A DNA stretch of 6,556 bases from an uncultured Kouleothrix sp. GTDB taxonomy: Bacteria > Chloroflexota > Chloroflexia > Chloroflexales > Roseiflexaceae. The DNA lies in contig CALLYN010000501.1 of assembly GCA_937858455.1 (NCBI GenBank), positions 1 to 6,556 of the forward strand, written 5' to 3'. Positions within the stretch are counted from its first letter, which is position 1. The number at the start of each line of letters is the position of its first letter. Below are positions 1-5,687 of this stretch, one piece after another. The notes beneath the pieces are model-generated. The model worked only from the letters and a program-made list of their open reading frames with translations, had not been told where the DNA came from and did no database searches. Position numbers and translations under genes: made by a program.

Positions 1-146
1 GGGCCCTGGCCGCCCAGGCTAGCGCCCAGCTGCACCGCCGCCGCCAGCAGCGCATAGGCCAGCAGCGCCGCCAGCGCCAGCCAGCCAAGCCGCCCGCCCA
101 ACAGCCGCCGAAGGCGTTGCCATGCATCCAATCGAACTGCTCTCAT
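1..146 (-). CDS. N-terminus of unidentified membrane-anchored or secreted protein (partial)
   Basis: The minus strand is open from an ATG at 146 to the window edge, giving 48 codons of the start of a gene. The peptide begins MRAVRLDAWQRLRRLLGG and continues into a long Ala/Leu-rich hydrophobic stretch (about residues 21-41), then Gly/Gln-rich residues. This is a basic N-terminus followed by one membrane helix, as in a signal anchor or uncleaved signal peptide. No functional domain is visible, so the product is unknown. No clear Shine-Dalgarno lies before the ATG, and an in-frame TTG five codons upstream is an alternative start. The gene is divergent from the plus-strand operon beginning near 245 and shares its short intergenic region. 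The dense GC-rich codon use with a membrane-like translation argues for a real gene, but only the N-terminus can be judged. Confidence 0.5.
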   Translation of the reverse strand, partial: MRAVRLDAWQRLRRLLGGRLGWLALAALLAYALLAAAVQLGASLGGQG

Positions 147-166
147 CGTATGCTTATTCAAATCCG

Positions 167-195
167 TTGCGATTCACAAATCGATCCAGTATACT
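167..195 (+). promoter_or_regulatory. Sigma70-like promoter of the membrane protein-FtsH operon
   Basis: TTGCGA (167-172) and TATACT (190-195) are separated by exactly 17 bases, inside an AT-richer stretch between divergent genes. Transcription would start near 202, leaving a leader of about 40 bases before the ATG at 245. The -10 lies in the palindrome AGTATACT (188-195), so a -10 can also be read on the minus strand, but no convincing -35 serves the divergent gene. Confidence 0.6.
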
Positions 196-244
196 TCAGC
201 TTATCGAAAAAGGCCGCCCATAACCGTTACGTAGGATGACGACG

Positions 245-931
245 ATGGAAGAAATTCGCGAACCGCAGCAGCCTTCGCATACCCCGATCGTCTATGCCCA
301 GCCAGTTGCCCCCGCGCCACAGCCGCCAGTCTACGCCGCAGCTCCAGCGCCCGCCATCCGCGCCAGCCGCTTCACCCGCACCCGCCGCTTCGTGCGCCTG
401 TTCGTACGGCGCCTGTGGTACGGCGCGGCGGTGGTTGGCCGTGCGGTGCGCCCCTACGCCGCGTTTGTGTCGATCATTGTGGTGCTGCTTGGCGTGATCG
501 GCTGGATGGCGTACATGCTGTGGGGGCCGAAGCCGAGCACACCCGTATTTCAGCGCGCCGACTCGCTGCCGCCCACCATCGCGGTCGAGCACTTCATCGA
601 GGGCCAGCAGAACTTCAACGCCGACATGATGTGGGAGGCATACAGCACCGACTACCAGGCCTCTCAGCTGGCGAACGGCGCCACCAAGGCCACGCTGCAG
701 GCGCAGGCCGATTACCAGCGCAACCTCGGGCTGAAGTTCGTGCACTACGACTATATCGGCGGCATCAAGGAAGGCAACGGCGGCCTGTACTTCTACACCG
801 TCGACCTGAAGCTGCGCAACCAGCAGCGGCGCTTCCCAATGATCTTCCGCGCCGACGCCGACGGCAAGATCGTCGAGATCGACTCGCCGCTGGCGCCGCA
901 GAACGGCACCGGCAGCTCAAACGGCCAGTAA
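245..931 (+). CDS. Single-pass membrane protein with extracytoplasmic NTF2-like domain, unknown function
   Basis: I do not recognise a named family. The 228-residue product starts with a Pro/Ala/Gln-rich cytoplasmic tail (residues 7-38). An Arg-rich stretch (40-69) and one membrane helix (about 71-93) follow, so the positive-inside rule puts the C-terminus outside. The outer part (about 105-214) has a long helical region followed by alternating strands (LYFYTVDLKL, RRFPMIF), which suggests an NTF2/DUF4878-like cone fold; this is inference from the pattern only. The tail is Gly/Ser/Asn-rich. I chose the ATG at 245 because AGGA at 233-236 lies 8 bases before it. The in-frame ATG at 236 overlaps that Shine-Dalgarno and has no site of its own. 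It is followed after 54 bases by the FtsH-family gene with no terminator between, so the two are probably co-transcribed and may act together. Confidence 0.8.
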   Translation: MEEIREPQQPSHTPIVYAQPVAPAPQPPVYAAAPAPAIRASRFTRTRRFVRLFVRRLWYGAAVVGRAVRPYAAFVSIIVVLLGVIGWMAYMLWGPKPSTPVFQRADSLPPTIAVEHFIEGQQNFNADMMWEAYSTDYQASQLANGATKATLQAQADYQRNLGLKFVHYDYIGGIKEGNGGLYFYTVDLKLRNQQRRFPMIFRADADGKIVEIDSPLAPQNGTGSSNGQ

Positions 932-985
932 CCCCCAGCGTCTCTCGCCGGCCCGATACCATTCAGCAAGAAACGGAGTGTTGCG

Positions 986-2944
986 ATGGCTTTGGAACCC
1001 TATAGCCCGCCATCCGATCAGCGATACCGCGACGACCTGGATCGTGAGATCGACCAGAAGATCGACAAGATGCTCGAGCGCTGGCCGAGCAAGACGTGGC
1101 GGCTCATCCGCCGCACCATTCTGATCGTCGTCGGCATCTACCTGTACTGGAACTATGTCGCGCCCTCGGTGACGGCCTGGGTGTCGCAGGGCAACCCGGT
1201 GCTCGACGCGCTGATGTTCGCCTTCCAGATGGCGCTGACGATCGCGCTGGCGATCATCCAGTTCGTGGCGATCTTCTGGTTCCTCGGCCGTGGCCGCACC
1301 TACTGGGTGAAGCCAGGCGAGACCGGCGTGTCGTTCAAGGACTACCGCGGCAACCCCGAGGTGCTCGAGGCCGCGCGCCGCATTGTGACGCTGCTCAAGG
1401 GCGCGAAGGAGTTCAAGGACATGGGCGGCGAGGCCGTGCGCGGCCTGCTGCTCGTCGGCCCGCCCGGCACCGGCAAGAGCTACCTGGCCCAGGCGATCTC
1501 GACCGAGGCCGGCGTGCCGTTCGGCTACGCCAGCGCGCCCTCGTTCCAGAATATGTTCGTCGGCGTCGGCCCGCTGCGCGTGCGCATGCTCTACAGCAAA
1601 GCGCGCAAGCTCGCCAAAGAGTACGGCGCCTGCATCCTGTTCATCGACGAAATCGACGCGATCGGCGGCGCGCGCAGCTCGAGCATGGCCGGCGGCATGA
1701 TGGGCATGGGCGGCGGCATGATGGGCAATATGATGGGCGCCGGCATTCTCAACGAGCTGCTGCTGCAGATGGATCCGCCGCCCCAGGAGGTCAAGTGGTG
1801 GCGCAAGACGCTGCGCAACCTCGGCCTGATCCAAAAGAAAGTCGACATGCCGGCGGTGCTGACCATGGGCGCCACCAACCTCGTCGAGACGCTCGACCAG
1901 GCGCTGCTGCGCCCCGGCCGCTTCGACCGCAAGATCGTCGTCGACCGGCCCGACGGCGACGGGCGCAAGGAGATCATCGAGTACTACCTCAGCAAGGTCA
2001 AGCACGAGCCCATGCCCATGGATCGCATGGTCTCCGATACGATCGGCTACACTCCGGTGGCGATCAAGTATGTGATCAACGAGGCGGTGATCCACGCGCA
2101 CTTCGATGGCCGGCTGGCGATCAACTACTGGGATTTCACCGCCGCGCGCGAGGTGCACGAGTGGGGCCTCAAGCAGCCGATCCGCAACCTGGCCTATGAA
2201 GAGCGCCGCGCCACCGCCTACCACGAGGCCGGCCACGCCTACCTGCAGGCCAAGCTGATCAAGCGCGAGCGCATCTCGAAGGTGACGATCGTGCGCCACG
2301 GCCAGGCCGCCGGCTTTGTCGGCAGCAAGCCGCTCGACGAGCACCACATCCCCAACAAGCAGGAGATCCTCGACGACATTACCGTCACGCTGGGCGCGTT
2401 CGCCGCCGAAGAGACATTCCTCGGCTACACCACCGCCGGCGTCTCGATGGATATGATCCAGGCCACCGACGCGGCCACGCGCATGGTCGGCTACTGGGCG
2501 ATGGACGACAGCTTCTTCTCGTATGGCGCGATGGGCGGCATCGCCACCGGCGAGATCAAGCCGCGCGTCGAGCGCATCCTCGATCAGCAGTATCGCGTCG
2601 CCAAGCGCCTGCTCGAAGCCAACAAAGAGGCGGTGATCGCGATCGCCGAGGCGCTGATCCTGCGCAACGAGCTGACCGACATCGACGTGAACGAGATCCT
2701 CGCGCGCGTCGAGGCCGCCCACCCGTTCACCGACCCGCGCGCCATCGAGGCCCGGCCATTCGGCCTGCTGGGCACGCGCCCGCTGCCCGAGCCTACCAGC
2801 ATCCGCCGCAATGGCCGCAATGGCAACGGCAAAGCGCACGAGCCGCTGCCCGAGGTCACGATCCCTGCCGCCTCGCAGGCCCCGGCCGACCCCTACGCGC
2901 CCACCGGCGCGATCGAAGCCGCCCCCGACGACCCGCAGCCCTAG
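986..2944 (+). CDS. ftsH: FtsH-family membrane AAA+ zinc metalloprotease (M41), divergent
   Basis: ATP-dependent membrane protease of 652 residues that would unfold and degrade membrane and cytosolic proteins. Two membrane helices (about 43-66 and 73-100) are joined by only about six residues, so the usual FtsH extracytoplasmic domain is missing. The AAA module has Walker A GPPGTGKS (158-165), the FVGVG pore loop (191-195), Walker B ILFIDE (217-222), sensor-1 Asn298 and arginine fingers Arg309/Arg312 in RPGRFDR. The protease domain has the zinc motif HEAGH (413-417) and a third ligand Asp489 in SMDM, so it should be active. Unusual are a Gly/Met-rich insert at 234-253 and an extra segment at 264-290 before the sensor strand. 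The C-terminal tail (about 597-652) is Pro/Ala-rich. GGAG at 975-978 lies 7 bases before the ATG. It is the second gene of an operon ended by the terminator at 2971-3011. It may be a lineage-specific paralogue rather than the housekeeping FtsH. Confidence 0.93.
   Translation: MALEPYSPPSDQRYRDDLDREIDQKIDKMLERWPSKTWRLIRRTILIVVGIYLYWNYVAPSVTAWVSQGNPVLDALMFAFQMALTIALAIIQFVAIFWFLGRGRTYWVKPGETGVSFKDYRGNPEVLEAARRIVTLLKGAKEFKDMGGEAVRGLLLVGPPGTGKSYLAQAISTEAGVPFGYASAPSFQNMFVGVGPLRVRMLYSKARKLAKEYGACILFIDEIDAIGGARSSSMAGGMMGMGGGMMGNMMGAGILNELLLQMDPPPQEVKWWRKTLRNLGLIQKKVDMPAVLTMGATNLVETLDQALLRPGRFDRKIVVDRPDGDGRKEIIEYYLSKVKHEPMPMDRMVSDTIGYTPVAIKYVINEAVIHAHFDGRLAINYWDFTAAREVHEWGLKQPIRNLAYEERRATAYHEAGHAYLQAKLIKRERISKVTIVRHGQAAGFVGSKPLDEHHIPNKQEILDDITVTLGAFAAEETFLGYTTAGVSMDMIQATDAATRMVGYWAMDDSFFSYGAMGGIATGEIKPRVERILDQQYRVAKRLLEANKEAVIAIAEALILRNELTDIDVNEILARVEAAHPFTDPRAIEARPFGLLGTRPLPEPTSIRRNGRNGNGKAHEPLPEVTIPAASQAPADPYAPTGAIEAAPDDPQP
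1691..1727 (+). repeat. 21-bp-period in-frame repeat encoding the Gly/Met insert
   Basis: GGCGGCATGATGGGCA occurs at 1691-1706 and again at 1712-1727, a 21-base period that keeps frame and encodes repeating GGMMG units. It lies just after Walker B in the FtsH-family gene and probably arose by slippage or duplication. Copy number could vary between strains. Confidence 0.7.
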
Positions 2945-2970
2945 CGCCGACCGCGCGCTCGCTTCTGTGC

Positions 2971-3011
2971 GCCGCCCCGCTCTCGTACTGTGAGCGGGGC
3001 GGCTGTTTTTT
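2971..3011 (+). terminator. Strong intrinsic terminator after the FtsH-family gene
   Basis: A perfect 12-bp stem (2971-2982 pairing with 2992-3003, GCCGCCCCGCTC/GAGCGGGGCGGC) with a 9-base loop is followed by TG and six Ts (3006-3011). It begins 26 bases after the stop codon and separates the protease operon from rmd. Confidence 0.92.
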
Positions 3012-3093
3012 GGGGCGCGCACTACGGCCCACCGCGCCTGCGATAATGGAACGCAAATTGCAAAATCGTCAGCCAGGCGGTACCGGCTATTAC

Positions 3094-3122
3094 TTGCACG
3101 CTCATAGGCTTTCCGCTATAGT
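3094..3122 (+). promoter_or_regulatory. Sigma70-like promoter giving a probably leaderless rmd mRNA
   Basis: TTGCAC (3094-3099) and TATAGT (3117-3122) are spaced by 17 bases. The expected start, about 7 bases past the -10, is 3129, which is the A of the rmd ATG. No Shine-Dalgarno is present between the -10 and the ATG, which agrees with a leaderless transcript. The region between the preceding terminator and this promoter (3012-3093) shows nothing else I can name. Confidence 0.65.
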
Positions 3123-3128
3123 ACCCCT

Positions 3129-4088
3129 ATGCGCGCACTTATTACCGGTATCAATGGCTTTGTTGGCGGCCACCTGGCCGAGCACCTGCTCGGCGAGGCC
3201 GGCTGGGAAATATGGGGGCTCGCCCGCCAGGCCGAGCTAAAGCTGCCACAGCTGCGCGGGCACGTGCAGGTGCTCGCGGCCGATCTGAACGACCCCGGCG
3301 CGGTGCTGGCCGCGCTGGCCGATACCCGGCCCGACGTAGTGTTTCACCTGGCGGCGCAGTCGAATGTGCCGCGCTCGTTCGACGACCCCGCCGGCACGCT
3401 CGCGACCAACGTCGCAGCGCAGCTCAACCTGTTTCAGGCGGTGCTGCAGCTGCGGCTCGACCCACTGCTGGTGGTCGCCAGCAGCAACGAGGTGTATGGC
3501 CACGTCCGCCCCGAGGATCTACCGCTGAACGAGCGCACGCCGTTCAGCCCGGTGAACCCGTACGCCGTCAGCAAGGCCGCCCAGGATCTGCTGGCCTACC
3601 AGTATCACGCCAGCCACCGCCTGCGCACCCTGCGGCTGCGGCTGTTCAACCATATCGGCCCGCGCCAATCCGAGCAGTTTGTGGTCTCGGCGTTCGCCGC
3701 GCAGATCGCGCGGATCGAGGCCGGCGCGCAGCCGCCAGTGATCCGCGTCGGCAACCTGGCGGCCGAGCGCGATTTTACCGACGTGCGCGATATCGCCCGC
3801 GCCTACGCGCTGGCGGCGCGCGCCGGCCAGGTGCCGAATGCCTATAACGTCGGGGCCGGCCGCTGCGTCAGCGTGCGCTGGCTGCTCGACACGCTGCTGT
3901 CGCTCAGCTCGCAGCCGATCAGCGTCGAGCCCGACCCGGCGCGCATGCGCCCGGCCGATGTGCCGCGCGTCGTGAGCGACTCGGCGCTGTTCCGCCAGCA
4001 TACCGGCTGGCAGCCGCGCATCGCGCTCGAAGACACCCTGGCCGATGTGCTGGAATACTGGCGGCAGCAGGTGCGCGCGGCGCACTAG
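3129..4088 (+). CDS. rmd: GDP-4-keto-6-deoxy-D-mannose reductase (extended SDR family)
   Basis: Cytosolic NAD(P)H-dependent reductase expected to convert GDP-4-keto-6-deoxy-D-mannose to GDP-D-rhamnose, a donor for cell-surface glycans. The 319 residues match the usual RMD length. The N-terminus has the Rossmann motif GINGFVG (7-13). HLAAQS (73-78) and the SSNEVYG strand (118-124) follow, then the catalytic pair Tyr145/Lys149 in NPYAVSKAAQ, and NHIGPRQ (174-180). The C-terminal substrate region has NVGAG (240-244) and a DPARMRPADVPR motif (269-280) followed by TGWQP, typical of RMD rather than of the 4,6-dehydratase GMD, whose N-terminus carries GxTGQDG. The ATG is set by the promoter immediately upstream and there is no Shine-Dalgarno. 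The next gene probably makes GDP-mannose, which supports the assignment. A reductase or epimerase acting on another nucleotide sugar is the main alternative. Confidence 0.85.
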   Translation: MRALITGINGFVGGHLAEHLLGEAGWEIWGLARQAELKLPQLRGHVQVLAADLNDPGAVLAALADTRPDVVFHLAAQSNVPRSFDDPAGTLATNVAAQLNLFQAVLQLRLDPLLVVASSNEVYGHVRPEDLPLNERTPFSPVNPYAVSKAAQDLLAYQYHASHRLRTLRLRLFNHIGPRQSEQFVVSAFAAQIARIEAGAQPPVIRVGNLAAERDFTDVRDIARAYALAARAGQVPNAYNVGAGRCVSVRWLLDTLLSLSSQPISVEPDPARMRPADVPRVVSDSALFRQHTGWQPRIALEDTLADVLEYWRQQVRAAH

Positions 4089-4109
4089 CTCTCACGCCCG
4101 CATAAACAC

Positions 4110-4140
4110 AGGGGTGGCGCTGCCGCCCCTGATCCTTTTT
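4110..4140 (+). terminator. Probable intrinsic terminator after rmd
   Basis: AGGGGTGGC (4110-4118) pairs with GCCGCCCCT (4122-4130) as a 9-bp stem with one G-T wobble and a 3-base loop. Five bases separate it from TTTTT (4136-4140), so it is weaker than the terminator at 2971. It lies 21 bases after the rmd stop. Confidence 0.65.
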
Positions 4141-4242
4141 CTGGCCCGCGCCGCATGAAAAGCCTTGACGGTGGCAGGCTGGATGCTACACCGTTACGAG
4201 GTACAAGCGTAGATTTTGTAATAGCCAGGTTCTATCAAATCA

Positions 4243-4248
4243 TATAAT
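4243..4248 (+). promoter_or_regulatory. Candidate -10 box for the nucleotidyltransferase gene
   Basis: A perfect TATAAT sits in an AT-rich stretch about 50 bases before the start codon. The best -35-like hexamer, TTGTAA (4216-4221), is 21 bases upstream, which is too far, so the promoter may rely on other contacts. An alternative is TTGACG (4165-4170) with TACACC (4187-4192) at 16-base spacing. A dedicated promoter fits with the terminator after rmd. Confidence 0.4.
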
Positions 4249-4283
4249 CGGCTGGTATATGTTCCATCACAGCCGATGTTTAT

Positions 4284-4289
4284 GGAGGA
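4284..4289 (+). promoter_or_regulatory. Shine-Dalgarno site fixing the nucleotidyltransferase start
   Basis: GGAGGA lies 7 bases before the ATG at 4297. The upstream in-frame ATGs at 4276 and 4282 precede or overlap this site and have no Shine-Dalgarno of their own, so 4297 is the likely start. Confidence 0.85.
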
Positions 4290-4296
4290 AACAAAA

Positions 4297-5409
4297 ATGA
4301 AAGCCGTAATCCTCGTGGGCGGCCTGGGCACGCGCCTGCGGCCACTCACCTGCAATACACCCAAGCCGATGATCCCGCTGCTGAACCAGCCGTTCATCGA
4401 GCACATGATCGAAAACCTACGCGACCAAGGCATCAGCGAGGTCATTCTGGCGGTGCAGTACCTGGCCGACCGCTTTCGCGAGACGCTGGGCGACGGCGCG
4501 CGCCTGGGCGTGAAGGTGCATATCGTCGAGGAGCCCGAGCCGCGCGGCACCGCCGGCGCGGTGAAGAATATCGAGCATATGCTCGACGACACCACATTTG
4601 TATTCAACGGCGACGTCATGACCGACCTCGACTTGCAGGCCATGCTGGCGTTCCACCGCGAGCACGAGAGCAAGCTGACAATCGCGCTGACGCCGGTGGA
4701 GGATCCCACCGCGTTCGGCCTGGTCGAGACCGAGGCGAGCGGCCGGATCACGCGCTTTCTCGAGAAGCCACGGCCCGAAGACGTAACCACGAACATGATC
4801 AACGCCGGCACCTATATTCTCGAGCCAGAAATCTTCCGCTATGTGCCGCCCGCGCAATATTATATGTTCGAGCGCGGGCTGTTCCCTGTGATGCTGCAGA
4901 CCAGCGACCCCATGTTCGGCTACCCGTCGAACGCCTACTGGACCGACGTAGGCAAGCCGTCGGCCTACCTTGAGGTACACCACGATATTCTGATCGGCAA
5001 GGTGCGCTACAAGTTTCGCGGCACGCCGATCGCCGACCGAGTGTGGGCCGAAGGCGCGGTGCAAATCCACCCGTCGGCGCAGATCGTCGGGCCGGTGATG
5101 CTCGGCGCGGGCGTAGTGATCGGCGCTGGCGCCAAGATCATTGGGCCGACGACGATCGGCGCGCGGACGACGGTGGGCGCCGACGCGGTGATCGAGGCTT
5201 CGGTGCTGTGGGAGGGCAACGAGGTTGGCGCGGGCGCGGTGCTGCGCTCGTGCGTGGTGGGCCGCGGCAACCGCATCGGCGCCAAGGCGCACATCTCCGA
5301 CGGCACGATCGTCAGCGATAACTGCACGATCGGCGGCGAGAACCGGCTGGAGCGCGGCATCCGGATCTGGCCAAGCACCGAGCTAAAAGATCAGGCGATC
5401 TCGTTCTGA
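4297..5409 (+). CDS. Sugar-1-phosphate nucleotidyltransferase, probable mannose-1-phosphate guanylyltransferase
   Basis: Cytosolic enzyme expected to join mannose-1-phosphate and GTP into GDP-mannose, releasing pyrophosphate. The 370-residue product begins MKAVILVGGLGTRLRPLT, the nucleotide-binding signature at the very N-terminus. PKPMIPLLNQP (22-32), EEPEPRGTAGAV (78-89), the metal-binding NGD (104-106), EKP (156-158), NAGTYI (169-174) and WTDVGKP (215-221) follow. From about 255 to 345 come imperfect hexapeptide repeats (IGAGAKI, IGARTTV and similar) forming a left-handed beta-helix, as in GMPP-type enzymes. The Shine-Dalgarno at 4284-4289 fixes the start and removes seven residues of the longer open frame. 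It follows rmd but has its own upstream region. Guanylyl specificity rests on that neighbour. A glucose-1-phosphate adenylyl-, uridylyl- or thymidylyltransferase has the same folds and cannot be excluded. Confidence 0.85.
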   Translation: MKAVILVGGLGTRLRPLTCNTPKPMIPLLNQPFIEHMIENLRDQGISEVILAVQYLADRFRETLGDGARLGVKVHIVEEPEPRGTAGAVKNIEHMLDDTTFVFNGDVMTDLDLQAMLAFHREHESKLTIALTPVEDPTAFGLVETEASGRITRFLEKPRPEDVTTNMINAGTYILEPEIFRYVPPAQYYMFERGLFPVMLQTSDPMFGYPSNAYWTDVGKPSAYLEVHHDILIGKVRYKFRGTPIADRVWAEGAVQIHPSAQIVGPVMLGAGVVIGAGAKIIGPTTIGARTTVGADAVIEASVLWEGNEVGAGAVLRSCVVGRGNRIGAKAHISDGTIVSDNCTIGGENRLERGIRIWPSTELKDQAISF

Positions 5410-5438
5410 TACGCTGTTCGCTTGATCACGTATAGATC

Positions 5439-5475
5439 GTGTTGCACTACGTGGCTTCGCCACGTAGTGCAACAC
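5439..5475. repeat. Perfect hairpin 1 with GGC-TTC-GCC tip
   Basis: Arms 5439-5455 and 5459-5475 pair over 17 bp without mismatch around the loop TTC. It is followed by CAC-AATAAG rather than a T-run, so it is not a standard intrinsic terminator on the plus strand, and the minus side lacks a T-run as well. Confidence 0.85.
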
Positions 5476-5484
5476 AATAAGAAA

Positions 5485-5511
5485 TTTGGGGGCGGCTTCG
5501 CCGCCCCCAAA
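5485..5511. repeat. Perfect hairpin 2 with GGC-TTC-GCC tip
   Basis: Arms 5485-5496 (TTTGGGGGCGGC) and 5500-5511 pair over 12 bp around the loop TTC. The arm is followed by another C-run (5512-5516), so the minus strand reads GGGGGTTTGGGGG here. No T-run follows on either strand. Confidence 0.85.
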
Positions 5512-5522
5512 CCCCCACCAAA

Positions 5523-5552
5523 GTGTCAGTCATCAAGCGAATTTGGTATAAT
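5523..5552 (+). promoter_or_regulatory. Candidate promoter whose -10 lies in hairpin 3
   Basis: GTGTCA (5523-5528, four of six matches to TTGACA) and a perfect TATAAT (5547-5552) are 18 bases apart. The -10 overlaps the left arm of hairpin 3, so extrusion of the hairpin and promoter opening would compete. What it would transcribe is unclear: only a 29-codon frame follows directly. Confidence 0.35.
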
Positions 5553-5583
5553 GCCCTGCCCGGCTTCGCCGGGCAGGGCATTA
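5549..5583. repeat. Perfect hairpin 3 with GGC-TTC-GCC tip
   Basis: Arms 5549-5564 and 5568-5583 (TAATGCCCTGCCCGGC and its complement) pair over 16 bp around the loop TTC. It lies outside the inverted-repeat element but shares its hairpin tip and orientation, which suggests a common family. It is followed by CAAATAGGAG, not by Ts. Confidence 0.85.
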
Positions 5584-5597
5584 CAAATAGGAGTTAC

Positions 5598-5687
5598 ATG
5601 CGTGCGTGTTTCGGCTTCCTCACGGTAGAGATTGAGCCTGCGGCAGCACGGAGCTTTGAGCCAATACCGCTAGCGGTAGCCGACTAG
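5598..5687 (+). CDS. Possible 29-residue small ORF
   Basis: An ATG at 5598 follows AGGAG (5589-5593) by only 4 bases and opens a frame of 29 codons ending in TAG at 5685-5687. The peptide begins MRACFGFLTVEIEPAAARSF and ends IPLAVAD. It has no membrane helix, no repeats and no motif I recognise. It lies downstream of the candidate promoter at 5523-5552 and hairpin 3, and its 3' end contains the palindrome TACCGCTAGCGGTA (5665-5678). A gene this short with a tight Shine-Dalgarno could easily be chance. It is listed because promoter, Shine-Dalgarno and start occur in the right order. Confidence 0.2.
   Translation: MRACFGFLTVEIEPAAARSFEPIPLAVAD

Larger units (their letters stand above)
5417..5541. 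repeat. 125-bp MITE/REP-like element: inverted repeat enclosing two hairpins
   Basis: The ends TTCGCTTGATCAC (5417-5429) and GTCATCAAGCGAA (5529-5541) are inverted copies matching at 12 of 13 positions, the outer 10 perfectly. Between them lie two perfect hairpins (5439-5475 and 5485-5511), so one strand could fold as a junction with two arms. The element starts 8 bases after the nucleotidyltransferase stop codon. No transposase and no obvious target-site duplication are seen. It could be a non-autonomous mobile element, a REP-type repeat or a structured transcript end. Confidence 0.55.

Noticed and set aside
188..195. Bidirectional promoter through the AGTATACT palindrome
   Set aside because: The minus-strand -10 can be read, but the bases at -35 spacing on that strand are GC-rich and unlike TTGACA.
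223..231. ACCGTTACG shared with 4190-4198 upstream of the nucleotidyltransferase
   Set aside because: A single shared 9-mer pair in 6.5 kb is expected by chance, and the positions relative to the promoters differ.
917..3022. Long minus-strand open frame of about 700 codons opposite the FtsH-family gene
   Set aside because: It mirrors a gene with all AAA/M41 motifs. Its translation is rich in His, Arg, Ala and Asp with no domain, the usual result of antisense reading of GC-rich codons.
4417..5292. Minus-strand open frames opposite the nucleotidyltransferase, including one reaching back to 4194
   Set aside because: The plus strand has clear family motifs and a Shine-Dalgarno. The minus translations are low-complexity antisense artefacts.
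5488..5520. G-quadruplex on the minus strand of hairpin 2
   Set aside because: GGTGGGGGTTTGGGGG supplies only two long G-runs with short extra ones, and the perfect hairpin competes strongly for the same bases.
5439..5583. Three similar palindromes as a CRISPR-like or tandem repeat array
   Set aside because: Only the nine-base tip is shared. Arms, lengths and spacings all differ, so there is no direct-repeat/spacer structure.
5422..5628. Plus-strand 68-codon frame across the hairpins
   Set aside because: It runs through three perfect palindromes, giving a Cys/Pro/Lys-rich nonsense peptide, and it has no Shine-Dalgarno.
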